64,000 bases of DNA from Hydractinia symbiolongicarpus (taxonomy: Eukaryota; Cnidaria; Hydrozoa; Anthoathecata; Hydractiniidae). The number at the start of each line of letters is the position of its first letter. Position 1 is the stretch's first letter. The notes under the pieces were generated by a model. It was not told the DNA's origin, did not search any database, and saw only the letters and a program-made list of their open reading frames with translations. The DNA lies in assembly GCF_029227915.1 (NCBI RefSeq), contig NC_079886.1, forward strand, positions 20,000,501 to 20,064,500. Direction: 5' to 3'. A program made the position numbers and the translations under genes. Of the stretch, positions 54,652-64,000 are shown piece after piece.

Positions 54652-56043
54652 AAAGGATGTTACACCAGGATATGTCGCAATCAACGGTAAATGTCGCAAA
54701 CCCAACGGTATTTGTCGCAAATATTTTTTGCTTCGAATGTTAAAATCAACAGTAAATGTCGCACAGAAATTCACAATTAACAGTAAATGTCGCAATTTTT
54801 TTTTGATGGTTTCAAACTTTTTTTGATTAAATAACATTATTTTAAATATCACTTGACTATAAAGAAAGAATAAACCACCTGCACAACTACCGCTTGAACT
54901 TTCAAACTGTTTCGAGTTTTGATTGCCTTGAAATTAGATGTGCTGTAGAAGATACAGAGACTGTTTATATTACTGTCAACATAGAAATATTTTTCAATCG
55001 TATTTAATTAACTTGGCGTTTTTAACCGGACGGAGTCGCAGTGGTGCTCTCAACCAATTAAAATCTCACCATTCCAGATGCTTACCATTCCAGTGACTTA
55101 GTCTTTTTAAGCAACTAGAGAGCAGATTTTTCCCTTTCCTTTTTCACCTCGCAAATCATTGTACGTGGTTTGTTATCGATTACTTACCAAATCTGTTAAT
55201 CATGGCCCACAAACAAATCGAGAAAGAAATATATAGAGGTAACCCTTCCGTTATAAACAGACCCTTCAAAATTACCAACCGCTTACGCCAGGTCGGGTTG
55301 TTTTGATTCTATCACGTATCAATTTCACTACCCGAGTAGAAAGTGGTATAAGAAGTGGTATATAGGTCATCCCTTTACTTACACAACATCCTTTCTCTAC
55401 ATACGATACTTCGAATCCTCCACTGGAGAGTAGGGCACCGAATCAAAAAACAAAAAAAAAGTTTATTTTGACGATTTGTCGAACTTTTGTTTTAACGTCT
55501 TCCCTTTCAATACACATTACAAAATCGTAGGGAAGTGGTCTTTTCATAAGTGGTGTTTAATTCGAGACAACATTAAAGTTTAGTTTGCTAGGATTATTTG
55601 CGTATGTAAGAAAAACTTTTTTAGCTTCTTCCAAATTTTTATTCCTTCCCTCAGTGATACTTATGTTGTAAAACATTTTGAGAGTAATATGTTGCTTTCT
55701 ATCTGTGCCACATTTACCGTTGATCATCGATTTTGGTGCGACATTTGCTGTTGCGACATTTACCGTTGATCATCGATTTTGGTGCGACATTTGCTGTTGC
55801 GACATTTACCGTTGATCATCTATTTTGTTACGACATTTGCTGTTGCGACATTTACCGTTGATCATCGATTTTGGTGTGACATTTTCTGTTGCGACATTTA
55901 CCGTTGATCATCGATTTTGGTGCAACATTTGCTGTTGCGACATTTACCGTTAAGGTAGCCACATTTACTGTTGGCTTGCGACATTTACCGTTGATTGCGA
56001 CATATTACGTGGATTGCGACATATTCTGGTGTAAAAAAGGATG
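54652..56043. mobile_element. hAT-like non-autonomous element with 8-bp target duplication
   Basis: AAAGGATG occurs at 54652-54659 and 56036-56043. Between them the ends TTACACCAGGATATGTCGCA and (complement) TTACACCAGAATATGTCGCA are inverted repeats that extend through AATCAACGGTAAATGTCGC, with an extra partial copy on the right. Eight bases is the hAT target size. No transposase is seen. The interior is non-coding except for the 46-bp tandem repeats at 55707-55950. Confidence 0.85.
55707..55950. repeat. 46-bp tandem repeat, 5 units, inside the hAT-like element
   Basis: The unit GCGACATTTACCGTTGATC followed by ATCGATTTTGGTGCGACATTTGCTGTT is repeated five times with few changes. Each unit contains the GCGACATTTACCG motif that also makes up the element ends, so the array probably multiplies transposase-binding-like sites. 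Confidence 0.93.
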
Positions 56044-56250
56044 CCATTGGATGCCTATCACAAAATGTATTGGGCACTTACTACGGGTACATGTGTGTTA
56101 ATCTATGCATACTTTATGACAAGAAAAAGAGGATAATCTATCTAAAAAAGATACCACCATATTGAAAACGCAATAGTTATAGTTAAAATTACAGCTATTT
56201 TCTCTTCTGCATGATTTATTTCACCTGTCGGTACTTCTGATTTTGTATTA

Positions 56251-56720
56251 TTAGTAGTCTTCTTCTTTGGAATTGTAGGATCTGTCTTCTTTGGTGGTAT
56301 AGGATCTGGGTTCTTCTTCTTTGGTGTAGTTGGATCTGGTTTCTTCTCTTTTGGTAATTTTAAGATTATTACCTACACCAAAACCAGATTTAGATACTAG
56401 AATTTCATTGTTATAATTATTCACTTTCCCAATTCTAAGGTTCATATCACTTGGTAACATATACACATTCTCACCAACAACATAATCTACTTTACTTCTA
56501 GCATATTGTAGTGTATTCTGGAATCTTTTAATGTCTTCAGCTATATCCACATGTCTATTATTAATAATGTCTTTAAAGTTGTTTAGAAACACTTGTTGGC
56601 AATCTAATGTTGGACCTGTATTACCTAAAATCCTTGATCTTGTAGACGTTTGGGATGTTAGTAGTAGATAAGAGTATGCTCTAACGGATTCACTTAATTT
56701 CTGTACACCAATTGTGACAC
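56251..56720 (-). pseudogene. Polinton ORF of unknown function with charged C-terminal repeats
   Basis: The open frame runs from about 56720 (no Met seen; KLSESVRAYSYLLLTSQTS, TRSRILGNTGPTLDC) through the Met at 56592 (FLNNFKDIINNRHVD, QYARSKVDYVVGENVYML) to a tail of near-repeats TKEEEPRSY, TTKEDRSYN and SKEEDY, ending at 56251. The frame is intact over about 155 codons, unusually long for this element. Its upstream part is cut off where plus-strand capsid sequence begins at about 56724, so a rearrangement joins two opposing genes here. Confidence 0.55.
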
Positions 56721-56723
56721 ACT

Positions 56724-57195
56724 TGACACATATTATGATTTATGGATGGCATATTCTGAAATACGAAATGCTATATATCAAGGTATTTTTATCAAAGGAA
56801 ATGGACAAACTGAAAATGCTATTAAATATTGAATTGGTGCAGGAGACAAAGTTGCAAATACTGGAGATGAAGCAATATCTACAGCATTTGGTAATAATTT
56901 TTTTATTCCACTAGACTTTGAAATGCTGGAAAGTTCTTCTATCAGTTTGGACTAGCGGGCAGGCTTTCATACGAACTAACATTTAATGAATACAATAAAT
57001 TGATTAAGAGTGAGAAGACGGACGCTACATACGCAATTAACAACATTTCATTGGAGTTTGATGTAATTTCTAATTTTTGATTGGCATCTGAAATCAAAAC
57101 TGAGTATATGAGGACGAGTATTTTTTATGATGGAACTTTAAGACACGGACATATTGGAATATGAATTTCAACACGCCAGCAAAGGGTTAATATTT
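56724..57195 (+). pseudogene. Polinton major-capsid-like protein fragment
   Basis: YYDLWMAYSEIRNAIYQGIF (56730-56790), AGDKVANTGDEAISTAFGNN (about 56845-56900), FIPLDFEML, YELTFNEYNKLI (about 56970-57005), TYAINNISLEFDVISNF, EYMRTSIFYDGTLRH and NMNFNTPAK (57165-57192). This block order matches the double-jelly-roll capsid protein recognised in animal Polintons. The N- and C-terminal thirds are missing, and there are at least three stops or frame changes. The right end runs straight into polymerase sequence. Confidence 0.65.
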
Positions 57196-58279
57196 GAAGT
57201 GGATTTGGAATATCCAAAGGAACTACATGATATACATAATGATTATCCACTAGCTCCAGAAAAAATGAATGTTACCAAAAATATGCTATCAAACCATAAA
57301 AAAATCCAGTAAAAGTATAATATATCAATCAGTGTTGTCAAAAAATTAATCCTAACATTGGACAAAAACTATAAATACGTAGTGCACTACAGAAACTTAC
57401 AATTATATATATCATTAGGATTAAAAGTTAAAAAGTACATAGAATATTAGAATTTGATCAATCCCAATGTTTGAAAAAATATATTCATTTCAATACAAAT
57501 AAACGAACATTTTGTAAAAACGCATTTGAAAAGGATTTCTTCAAATTTATGAATAACAGTGTATTTGGAACAAAACAATGGAATACATTAGAAAACGTGT
57601 AAATGTCGAACTTGTAACAAATAAGAAAAAACTAATGAAATTAACATCAAAACCAACATTTGAATCATCAAAAATATTCAACGAAAACCTTGTTGCTGTT
57701 CTCAAAATTAAGGGAACATTACCATTAAACAGACCTGCATACGTTGGAATGTGAATTCTACATTTATCCAAAACATTAATGTACGATTTTCACTATAATT
57801 ATATCAAACGAAAGTATAAAAATGATGCTAAACTATTATTTACAGATACATATTTCTAAAGATATGAAGTTACAACCGATGATGCATATATGGATTTCTG
57901 GGGTGATAGGTATAAATTTGACAATAGTGACTATTAAGTATCATCACAATTTTATAATACAGAAAATAAGAAAATTATTTGGAAAAGGAAAGATGAAATC
58001 AAAATGTACAGGTATATTAAAGATAATGGTAAATCAGGAAAAACAGCGAAGGGTGTTAAGAAAAGCATTATTAAGAATACAATAAAACATAAAGATTATA
58101 GGAAAACATTATTTGAAAATAAACAGATGATACATAAAATGAGAACCATTAGAAGTGAAAAACATATATTGGGAAGTTATGAGATTAACAAAATACCACT
58201 CAGTTGTTTTGATGACAAGAGATATATCCATGATGATGGTATAACCAGTTATACATACGGACATTACAAAATATCTTAA
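57193..58279 (+). pseudogene. Polinton type-B DNA polymerase, C-terminal part
   Basis: GLIFEVDLEYPKELHDIHND (57195-57254) with the motif A Asp, LAPEKMNV, then decayed palm sequence, KNAFEKDFFKFMNNSVFGT (motif B region, 57510-57565), KLVTNKKKLMKLTSKPTF-type text, NRPAYVGM (57729-57752), a damaged DTDS region (TDTYF at 57842-57856), and the C-terminal block RTIRSEKHILGSYEINK, CFDDKRYIHDDG, TYGHY (58140-58275). These are signatures of protein-primed family B polymerases of Polintons. The exonuclease and N-terminal parts are absent. Several stops and frameshifts. Confidence 0.85.
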
Positions 58280-58282
58280 TTT

Positions 58283-58680
58283 TTTCTATCTCTTATATTA
58301 GGGTGACTAAATGACATCAAATCTTGGGGTCACAAAACCCAACCCCTAAAAAATTTACATATGTCAACTTTTTCTATTCCTAATAATGGGGACAGTGAAT
58401 GACATCAAATCTACGGGGTCTGTGGCGGTACCCCTAAAAATTTACATATGTCAACTTTTTTTATTCCCTATATTGTAGATACATCAAAATAATCCATGAA
58501 ATGGTACATCTAAGTATTTACTCAGCCTTAAAAAATATACAATTCCCATGCATTGGCAACACTATAAACATACACTTGTAGAACCTATAAAATTGTAAAA
58601 TATATTCATCTGACAGTATGTGTGGTATAGTAAACCATAAACATGAATTCCCCCATTCCTTTCCATGTTCGAGGATTAAT
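58283..58680 (-). repeat. Polinton right terminal inverted repeat
   Basis: The reverse complement begins ATTAATCCTCGAACATGG and tracks the left repeat through TACTATACCACACATACTG and GTTGCCAATGCATGG. It is about 40 bp longer than the left because a phrase around TTGACATATGTAAATTTTT is repeated. Confidence 0.88.
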
Positions 58681-60238
58681 TACGGAGTTCATACCGCGCA
58701 GGTGTGGGAGCTAGCGAAGCGCTTTGTAGGGACAAATTTTTGGTTTGTTTTCATTTGTCTCGATGGCCCAAGTAATTTTCATTTCAGTTTTTCACAATTA
58801 TTCTGGTTAGTACTGCGAAAAGAGGCAAAAATGCAAAATCCTGCCTGATGTTTCTTTAACTAATTTTTTACTTTAACTGCCGTTTTGCTTTTAATAACAC
58901 AATTAAATGGTGTGGCTAATCCTTTTGGTGTTATATTGACATGGGTGAGATGTTGAAATCGAAGAAAACTTAAATTACTGACTTTTATAGAGAGGTAAGA
59001 TTAGGTTAGCTTCCTGTTGCAAGCTACATATGCCATACATTTTGTGCTGTAAGGAATAAAGTAATGGTTAAAAAGAAACACTATTCTATCATTATCAGTG
59101 CAGTTTGGCAAGAAGAAATAAATGTTACAGCTAGCTATATAAAGACTTAAAGAAAGTTTTTTTACATTAAGCTATAGTTAGCTATATATGGATCTGCAAG
59201 TTTGACATGGATTGACGTGGAAGAGCATTTAATAAATGATTCACCTGCAAAGTATAGCTAGCTAACTAGTTATATAAAAAAGAGCACAGATGAAATGGAT
59301 TGAAAATAAAATACACACTTCAATGACATAATGACTGGCTTTGACTTTTTGCTAGAAATTATTGTATATAAATATTACATAACTAGCTAGGAAGGGATAT
59401 ATATAATAGCATGTCTCTAGGGGTAACAACCGGTATTTGCTAGAGATTAAAGAGAGTTTGTTCATAATGCGGGATAGTCCCCAGTTGAATAACAACATTA
59501 GATCTGCTCCATTGTATTTATACAAATAGTAATTAATCTGTAACTATGGTTGCTGTTAAACTTGTATATATTTAGGAGAACATTGTACGTTTTTGATTGC
59601 TTGAAAATGGGTGTGTGAACATCCGAAACGTCGCGAATAATGTAGTTTTTTTTGTTGTCAATAGCATGTTACATTGTATTATTGTGTTCCTAATTTTGGT
59701 AAAATGCAAGAATAAATTTAGGCAAGGTTTTTAATTTTGTGATAGCTCTAGTAATTCTTAGTACATTGACATAAGAAAAATTTTTGCACATATTTTGCAC
59801 AATTCTGCAAAATTGGCAACCGAAAGTATTTGACGAAAACAGTTAAGGTCACTAAATTTGTTTAAAAAGTTATTTTCCAGTAAATTTGTTCATTTTAACC
59901 ACAGTATATTTTTTCATTTTATATTTCACAGCGGTTGAAACTTTGTACTTTACAGATTAAAATTACTCCAATGCAAAATTGAGCCGTAGCTATTTTTAAG
60001 GCTAAGTTGTTGTTCCAACTGCACTGTTTAATGTATTTTTGAAGTTAAGTGATGTTATAAATGAGTTTTTATGATCCTATTTTTAGCATCTAGGCACTTG
60101 TCCACCTATATATCTGATTACTGTATGAATAAGGCTACGATATATGTGAGTGACCCGACCCCTAGCTAACAAAAACTATATCGAGACAGATACAGCCAGC
60201 TTTGACAATTTTTAATTTGGTGTATAGTATATTTATAT
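58681..60238. other. non-coding AT-rich interval with one stem-loop motif
   Basis: No supported gene. At 59601-59634 a Penelope-style stem-loop occurs: TTGAAAATGGGTG, loop TGTGAA, CATCC, then GAAACGTCGCG, a more decayed relative of the one at 5518-5556. Confidence 0.45.
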
Positions 60239-60524
60239 ATGTAATATGCAGCAGGGGGTACCATGTTTGTTTACCCTCTTTGAGTATGGTCAGTGTGGAC
60301 AGGAAGTCTTGGTCCCAGCTCCTTTATATTCTTATCTTCTTTCTTTTGTTTTGTGCTGCCCCTCCCCCATTCTAATGTGGTTTAGGAATATGACAAATGT
60401 ATTGACCTTATATAAGAAACATTGTACAAGTATGTTCCAATTGTGACACACAGAAGATATCCATGTGAGATACACTTATTATCTGTTCAATTTTATTGCA
60501 CATGTGATAGACCCCACCTAACAT
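60239..60524 (+). repeat. putative 5' LTR of the Gypsy element
   Basis: Opens TGTAATATGC and closes CCTAACA, with TATATAAG at 60408-60415 as a possible TATA box. It is followed after two bases by TGGTGGCCAATGTGGGG, a plausible tRNA primer-binding site, and then by gag. Borders are a guess because the 3' LTR is outside the window. Confidence 0.4.
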
Positions 60525-61298
60525 TTGGTGGCCAATGTGGGGCCACTTATGTGTCAACCAAAAGAAGAATTGTCCTGATCAACTAGTGGATTGTGGTGAT
60601 GTGTTATGTTATGTTGGTTGTGGCTTGCTGTTTGGGTGTGTGCTATTAAAGATTGGATGTGGTGATGGAGACAGATTAGATTGACTTTGAACAGGGAGGA
60701 GAAGTAGAGAAGGATGATGAAGAAGTCTTGAGTGAATTGATGGGAATGTGCTCTGTACTTACCTTGGAAGACCTTATACATGTTGCCCTGAGATTGGACA
60801 TCCAGGTACCTGATGAAAAGCTAGGTAATCGTACTTTTGTCCTTAGACTTGTGTTGAGATACTTAAATTCTGAAGAACTTGAATTTAACCTGGTTAAGGC
60901 ATCTAGATTTTCAAAAACCTACACAACTCCATATCACCACTACTAAATCCAAACCTTCCAACCCAGGAGAAATTTCGTGCAGCCTATGTTTTAAAACCTT
61001 CAAACCAACCTAATGAAATTGCTTCTAAAATTAATCAACAAAATCCTTTTACAACGTTTGCTACATCCACACCACCAACATTTAAATTTTGAAGATGATA
61101 TCCCAAAATTTGTGCATAAAATAAGAGATATCAAAATCAGTGGATCAATAGGAACACCAGGACAAAAGGACCGTTTGACTTATTTAAGTCGGTCATATCA
61201 AATTATTAGTGTAGATAAACAAGGATTTTCAGAAACTGAAATTATCAAAGCTATAAATCATGGAAACCCATTTAGAACCTATCTAGAAGGCAGAACCA

Positions 61299-61366
61299 GC
61301 TGTTAACATATTTGCGTAGTCACTTCACAAAAGCTGTTAACATATTTGCGTAGTCACTTCACAAAA
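61299..61366. repeat. 34-bp tandem duplication in gag
   Basis: GCTGTTAACATATTTGCG then TAGTCACTTCACAAAA is present twice without change, directly before the TTAA element. Being 34 bp long it breaks the gag frame, and its identity shows it is recent. Confidence 0.95.
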
Positions 61367-61368
61367 CC

Positions 61369-62124
61369 TTAACCCTATTCGGTCCGGGGGGGGGGGCGGA
61401 TTCCGCCCCCCCTGACGGTTTTTTTTTAATAACTCCTGATTGCTTTCTTATATGGCTATGATACTTACTGAGTTTCAACATTTATCTATTAGACACCTGC
61501 ATGCTAAATTTTTAGGTCCCATATCATTCAGAGGCTTTGATATTGGCCATTACTCGAAACTACCCCTAAAATCTCTATGAAATCCTTATAATGGGGAAAA
61601 TATAATAACTCCTGTTAGGATTATCCTTAGAACTTCAAACTTGCAACACAACTTTGTTTCGTCAAGAAGAATCATTTTGAATAATTTTGACACGTGACTA
61701 ATCCGATTTCCCGATTTTGTCGGATTTTACCCGAAAATCGGGAAAAAACGGATTTTCCGGCAATTTTTGGCAATTTTTTATTCGATCTATGTAAAAACCG
61801 GAAGATATGTTAAAAACATTTTATTTACCTTTCTGAAACTTCAAACAGAATGTAAGAATTCGCTCTAGAACAAAAGTAATTTTATTTTAAGCAGATAGTG
61901 GCATTTTAAACAATTTTCAAGCTTCTGATGACGTCACAGAAAATGTGCTGACGCAAGAAAAAATTTATTGCCGCCATTTTGTTCCTTTTATGACGTACTA
62001 TAAGTGTGCCAAGTTTGGTTCAATTTGAACAATCCTATGAAAAGTTATTAAGGGGGGGGGGGGCAGAATCCGCCCCCCCCCCGGTCTTAGTATGTTCGAA
62101 AAACCCCGGACCGAATAGGGTTAA
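61369..62124. mobile_element. TTAA-flanked element, copy 2 (748 bp), inverted relative to copy 1
   Basis: TTAA at 61369-61372 and 62121-62124 surrounds CCCTATTCGGTCCGGGG...CCCCGGACCGAATAGGG. Its sequence is the reverse complement of the copy at 53503-54255, with few differences apart from the G-run lengths. It interrupts gag. The open frame beginning at 62006 fuses its end to gag by chance. Confidence 0.93.
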
Positions 62125-62662
62125 TGAAAGTGCACCTGAATTTGTTATGCGTTTAATGAGTTTACGACAAAAAATCATTTTAATTCAGCAAGAGGAAGAT
62201 TGTCCATTTGAAGAGTCAATGGTTATGAACCGACTTTTGCATACCATATTGACAGGTCTTAGAAATTATTATGTAAGACTCGAACTGAAACCGCTCTTAC
62301 GACAGTATCCAATACTTACAGATGAGGATATTTTACAAAAACTAAACCAAATCGTTTCCGAGGAAACTGAGCATCTAGGAAATCATCTACTAAACGAAAA
62401 GTATATCCAATGATCCATCCAAATCCAAACTTTTTTCTGAGATACAAAAAATCAAGGCACAACTGGCAAAACTCTCACTTGTAAACAATGAAGTTTAAAA
62501 ATTAAGAGACACTGCTTCAAATTTCCAAAATCAACTATTTCGTCCAAGATACCAGTGTAAAACTTGCCGTGAAAAGAATTCCTCTGTATGTTGTAGCCAT
62601 TGTTTCCTGTGTGGTTCAACTGAACACTGTAGATCCTTTTGCCCACAAAACAAATCGAAAGA

Positions 62663-62669
62663 AAAAAAC
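62663..62669 (+). promoter_or_regulatory. probable -1 ribosomal frameshift heptamer A AAA AAC
   Basis: In the Gag frame the bases read GAA AAA AAC TAG, so the heptamer A AAA AAC is in the classical X XXY YYZ phase right before the Gag stop. A slip of -1 enters the frame KKLGNAPVG that leads into the MYND finger and protease. A short stem (CTCC/GGAG) starts about nine bases downstream. The match of heptamer phase, stop and new frame is seen directly; use is inferred. Confidence 0.7.
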
Positions 62670-64000
62670 TAGGTAATGCTCCAGTCGGGAGGCAAGAAGC
62701 TGAGTTTGTAAAGACCTCCAAAAATTGTTGTGTTTGTAAAAAGAATGTAAAATATAGATGCTCAAATTGTCGTTGCAGGTTGTGTTTTTGCAAAGAGTGT
62801 CAATTGCAAGACAGAAATAACCACAAAGCTATATGTAGTGCTATTAAGGAATTAGAATTAGTGGAAAGAGAGAAACATTTCAAAAACCTTTATGCGTCTC
62901 AAAATTCCCCTATTTCCCAAAAAATGGCCAACAAGCTTATAAAGTTGATTGGAACACAACCCACATTGAATTGTGCAATAAACGATGTTTCTTGTCAGGT
63001 TCTATTGGATACCGGTTCCATGATAAACCTAATTAGTCAACGATGGGTAGACAACCACGTGTGCCGAACGTAAATATTGTACCTATTGAGGAATTCGCGG
63101 AGCATGCAAACGGCATATCGTTAAAAGCGGCAAATGATATGGAAGTGCGTGTAGCCGGTGTTTTACCATTAAACTTGACAATCGCAGGAGACGAGACAAT
63201 TTCCGTACCATTTTTAGTTACACCAACCAATATCGCGTTACCCATTATCAGATATAACGTTATCGAGCACGTTGTTTTAAACTCTGAGTTACAGTTGCCA
63301 CCCTTATTATATGCTGCATTGCTGTGTCTCAATAAGAAAAAAGCAGAAGCCGTCATTGACTTCATTCAATATCAAAATGAACTCGGAGATGTCCTAGGAG
63401 ATGTTAAAGTTAGAACCAAAACAATCCTACCGCCCAACCAACGAGTTTCAGTAGAATGGAAAACCAAAATTGTAATGGATGGAAATGAATTAGCAAGGCT
63501 GTTCGAGCCAAATGTCACTGGTGATTTTGATGAGGAGTTATCATTCAGGGATTCATTAGTGAGAGTAAAAAGAGGAAAAACCCAAATCGTCACGGTGTTT
63601 GTTGAAAATCCTACGAACCGTAAAATAGTTTTAAAAAAAGGAGTTTCCATTGGTATCATTAATCAGCCATCTGCTGTTATACCATTGGAAATTCCAGCTA
63701 AAACAGCAAAAATCAGTGGTGTCACTGTTAAAGAAAGAGAAAAGAATCTGAAGGAAACAGATGAGCAATCAGAGCCTTGGCTACCGGATGTAGATTTGAA
63801 TCATCTTCCCCCAAACCAAAAAGTACAAGTTGAAAATCTGTTGCGTGAAATGTGCGACGTTTTTGCAAAAGCAGAGAATGATATTGGAAATATCTCAGAC
63901 TTCAAAATGACAATCAAGTTAAAAGATGACAAACCAATTGCCAAGCCATATCGAGCAATACCCAGACAATTGTATCAGGAGGTAAAAGATTATGTTGACA
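62664..64000 (+). CDS. Ty3/Gypsy Pol: MYND finger, aspartic protease, start of reverse transcriptase (partial)
   Basis: The -1 frame after the Gag stop gives a linker and CCVCKKNVKYRCSNC..CRLCFC..CQ......HKAIC (62726-62836), a MYND-type zinc finger. Then comes the retroviral-type protease active site VLLDTGSMINLIS (62998-63036). A one-base break near 63050 shifts the frame. From there to the window end no stop is seen: NIVPIEEFAEHANGISLKA, then IALPIIRYNVIEHVVLN (protease flap-to-C-terminus), a linker region with GKTQIVTVFVENPTNRK and GVSIGIINQ, and finally the RT entry NDIGNISDFKMTIKL, KPIAKPYRAIPRQLYQEVK (63880-63990). RT catalytic boxes, RNase H and integrase lie beyond the window. Apart from the break near 63050 it looks well preserved. 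Confidence 0.8.

Larger units (their letters stand above)
52590..56105 (+). pseudogene. conserved large Polinton ORF (structural-type protein), interrupted twice
   Basis: The start at 52590 gives an acidic N-terminus (MAEGFETLGNDEFNKTF). A charged coiled-coil-rich middle follows with stops near 52773, 53071 and 53348. After a TTAA element (53503-54255) come GTLGERIKNLFREQGITIVS and MTTFGMTIGFLVEALTGGG (54358-54477), a Gly-rich hinge, and KEWIKNKLKALAGLLGKLSG. After the second insertion (54660-56035) the hydrophobic C-terminus MYWALTTGTCVLIYAYFM ends in RKRG and TAA (56102). The TLGERI..LFREQG..I block plus Gly-rich hinge and terminal membrane span is a hallmark of one widespread cnidarian Polinton ORF, whose function I cannot state; a minor virion protein is plausible. 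Confidence 0.7.
49841..58680. mobile_element. Polinton/Maverick, decayed, ~8.8 kb with nested insertions
   Basis: Long terminal inverted repeats (49841-50195 and 58283-58680) bracket a VLTF3-like gene, a retroviral-type integrase, a hydrophobic protein, a conserved large Polinton ORF, a capsid-like fragment and a protein-primed type-B DNA polymerase. That set defines Polintons, virus-like DNA transposons that synthesise their own DNA. Integrase on one strand near one end and polymerase near the other is the usual plan. Every gene carries stops or frameshifts. The packaging ATPase and the cysteine protease were not seen, and two later elements (53503-54255 and 54660-56035) interrupt it. A 6-bp target duplication was not found. 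Removing the inserts leaves under 7 kb, short for the family, so deletions have occurred. Confidence 0.88.
60690..62672 (+). pseudogene. Gypsy-type Gag with CCHC zinc knuckle, interrupted
   Basis: Fragments in order: LTLEDLIHVALRL (60758-60796), FEDDIPKFVHKIRDIKI (61089-61140), RSYQIISVDKQGFSETEI, a 34-bp tandem duplication at 61299-61366, then the TTAA element, then FVMRLMSLRQKIILIQQEED (62141-62200) and LLRQYPILTDEDILQKLN, the retrotransposon capsid-like part. After a frame break near 62395 and a stop near 62496 comes a CCHC zinc knuckle, CFLCGSTEHCRSFC (62601-62642), and the Gag stop TAG at 62670. Gag would package the element RNA. Confidence 0.75.

Noticed and set aside
54439-54852. 137-codon minus-strand open frame
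   Set aside because: It is the shadow of the Polinton large ORF and the hAT-like end on the other strand.
62006-62140. Apparent N-terminal extension of the Gag frame
   Set aside because: This part is the end of the TTAA element; the join to gag is accidental.

Overview
This is eukaryotic, AT-rich, repeat-laden DNA. The host genes have introns with GT..AG borders, and several AATAAA-type poly(A) signals are visible. The element mix (pogo/Tigger DNA transposons, Penelope-like, Copia and Ty3/Gypsy elements, short Helitrons, a Polinton/Maverick) and the style of the genes fit an early-branching animal, most likely a cnidarian and perhaps a hydrozoan. That placement is inference; there is no rRNA or mitochondrial marker here.

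Host genes. (1) The main gene lies on the minus strand from 21783 down to 6239. Nine exons join with matching intron phases and encode RRM, two CCCH fingers, CAP-Gly, a third CCCH finger, two WWE domains and a PARP-type ADP-ribosyltransferase domain. I do not know of a described protein with this order. One reading-frame break sits at an A9 run in the first catalytic exon, and the last exon was not found. Its introns hold a Copia copy, a Tigger copy, a small inverted-repeat element, a 2-kb minisatellite with a 34-bp unit, and a perfect GC-rich hairpin next to a 5' splice site. (2) 25553-24834, minus: a two-exon C2H2 zinc-finger gene with one frame break. (3) 37331-36564, minus: an intact class I SAM methyltransferase in one exon. 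(4) 47597-48418, plus: the last exon of a Rolling-stone-like membrane protein. (5) 49852-48912, minus: two probable exons of an unrecognised gene that ends exactly at the Polinton edge.

Mobile DNA. 1.2-4.5 kb: a pogo-type element with matching ends, carrying a nested TA-flanked MITE and an antisense HIRAN-like fragment. 27.6-28.4 kb: a Penelope-like reverse transcriptase relic between 70-bp inverted arms. 28.5 and 40.3 kb: related short Helitrons, with a third 3' end at 5.2 kb. 42.3-42.6 kb: a Gypsy relic. 49.84-58.68 kb: a decayed Polinton with long inverted ends, a VLTF3-like gene, integrase, a hydrophobic protein, a conserved structural-type ORF, a capsid-like fragment and DNA polymerase B. 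It is split by a TTAA-flanked element and by a hAT-like element with an 8-bp target duplication. 60.2-64 kb: the 5' part of a Ty3/Gypsy element with a zinc knuckle, a probable -1 frameshift heptamer, a MYND finger and a protease. A second, inverted copy of the TTAA element interrupts its gag.

The rest, notably 21.8-24.8, 29.1-36.5, 37.3-42.2 and 42.7-47.6 kb, is AT-rich sequence in which I see no supported gene. All element proteins except the 3' part of the Gypsy pol are broken by stops or frameshifts.
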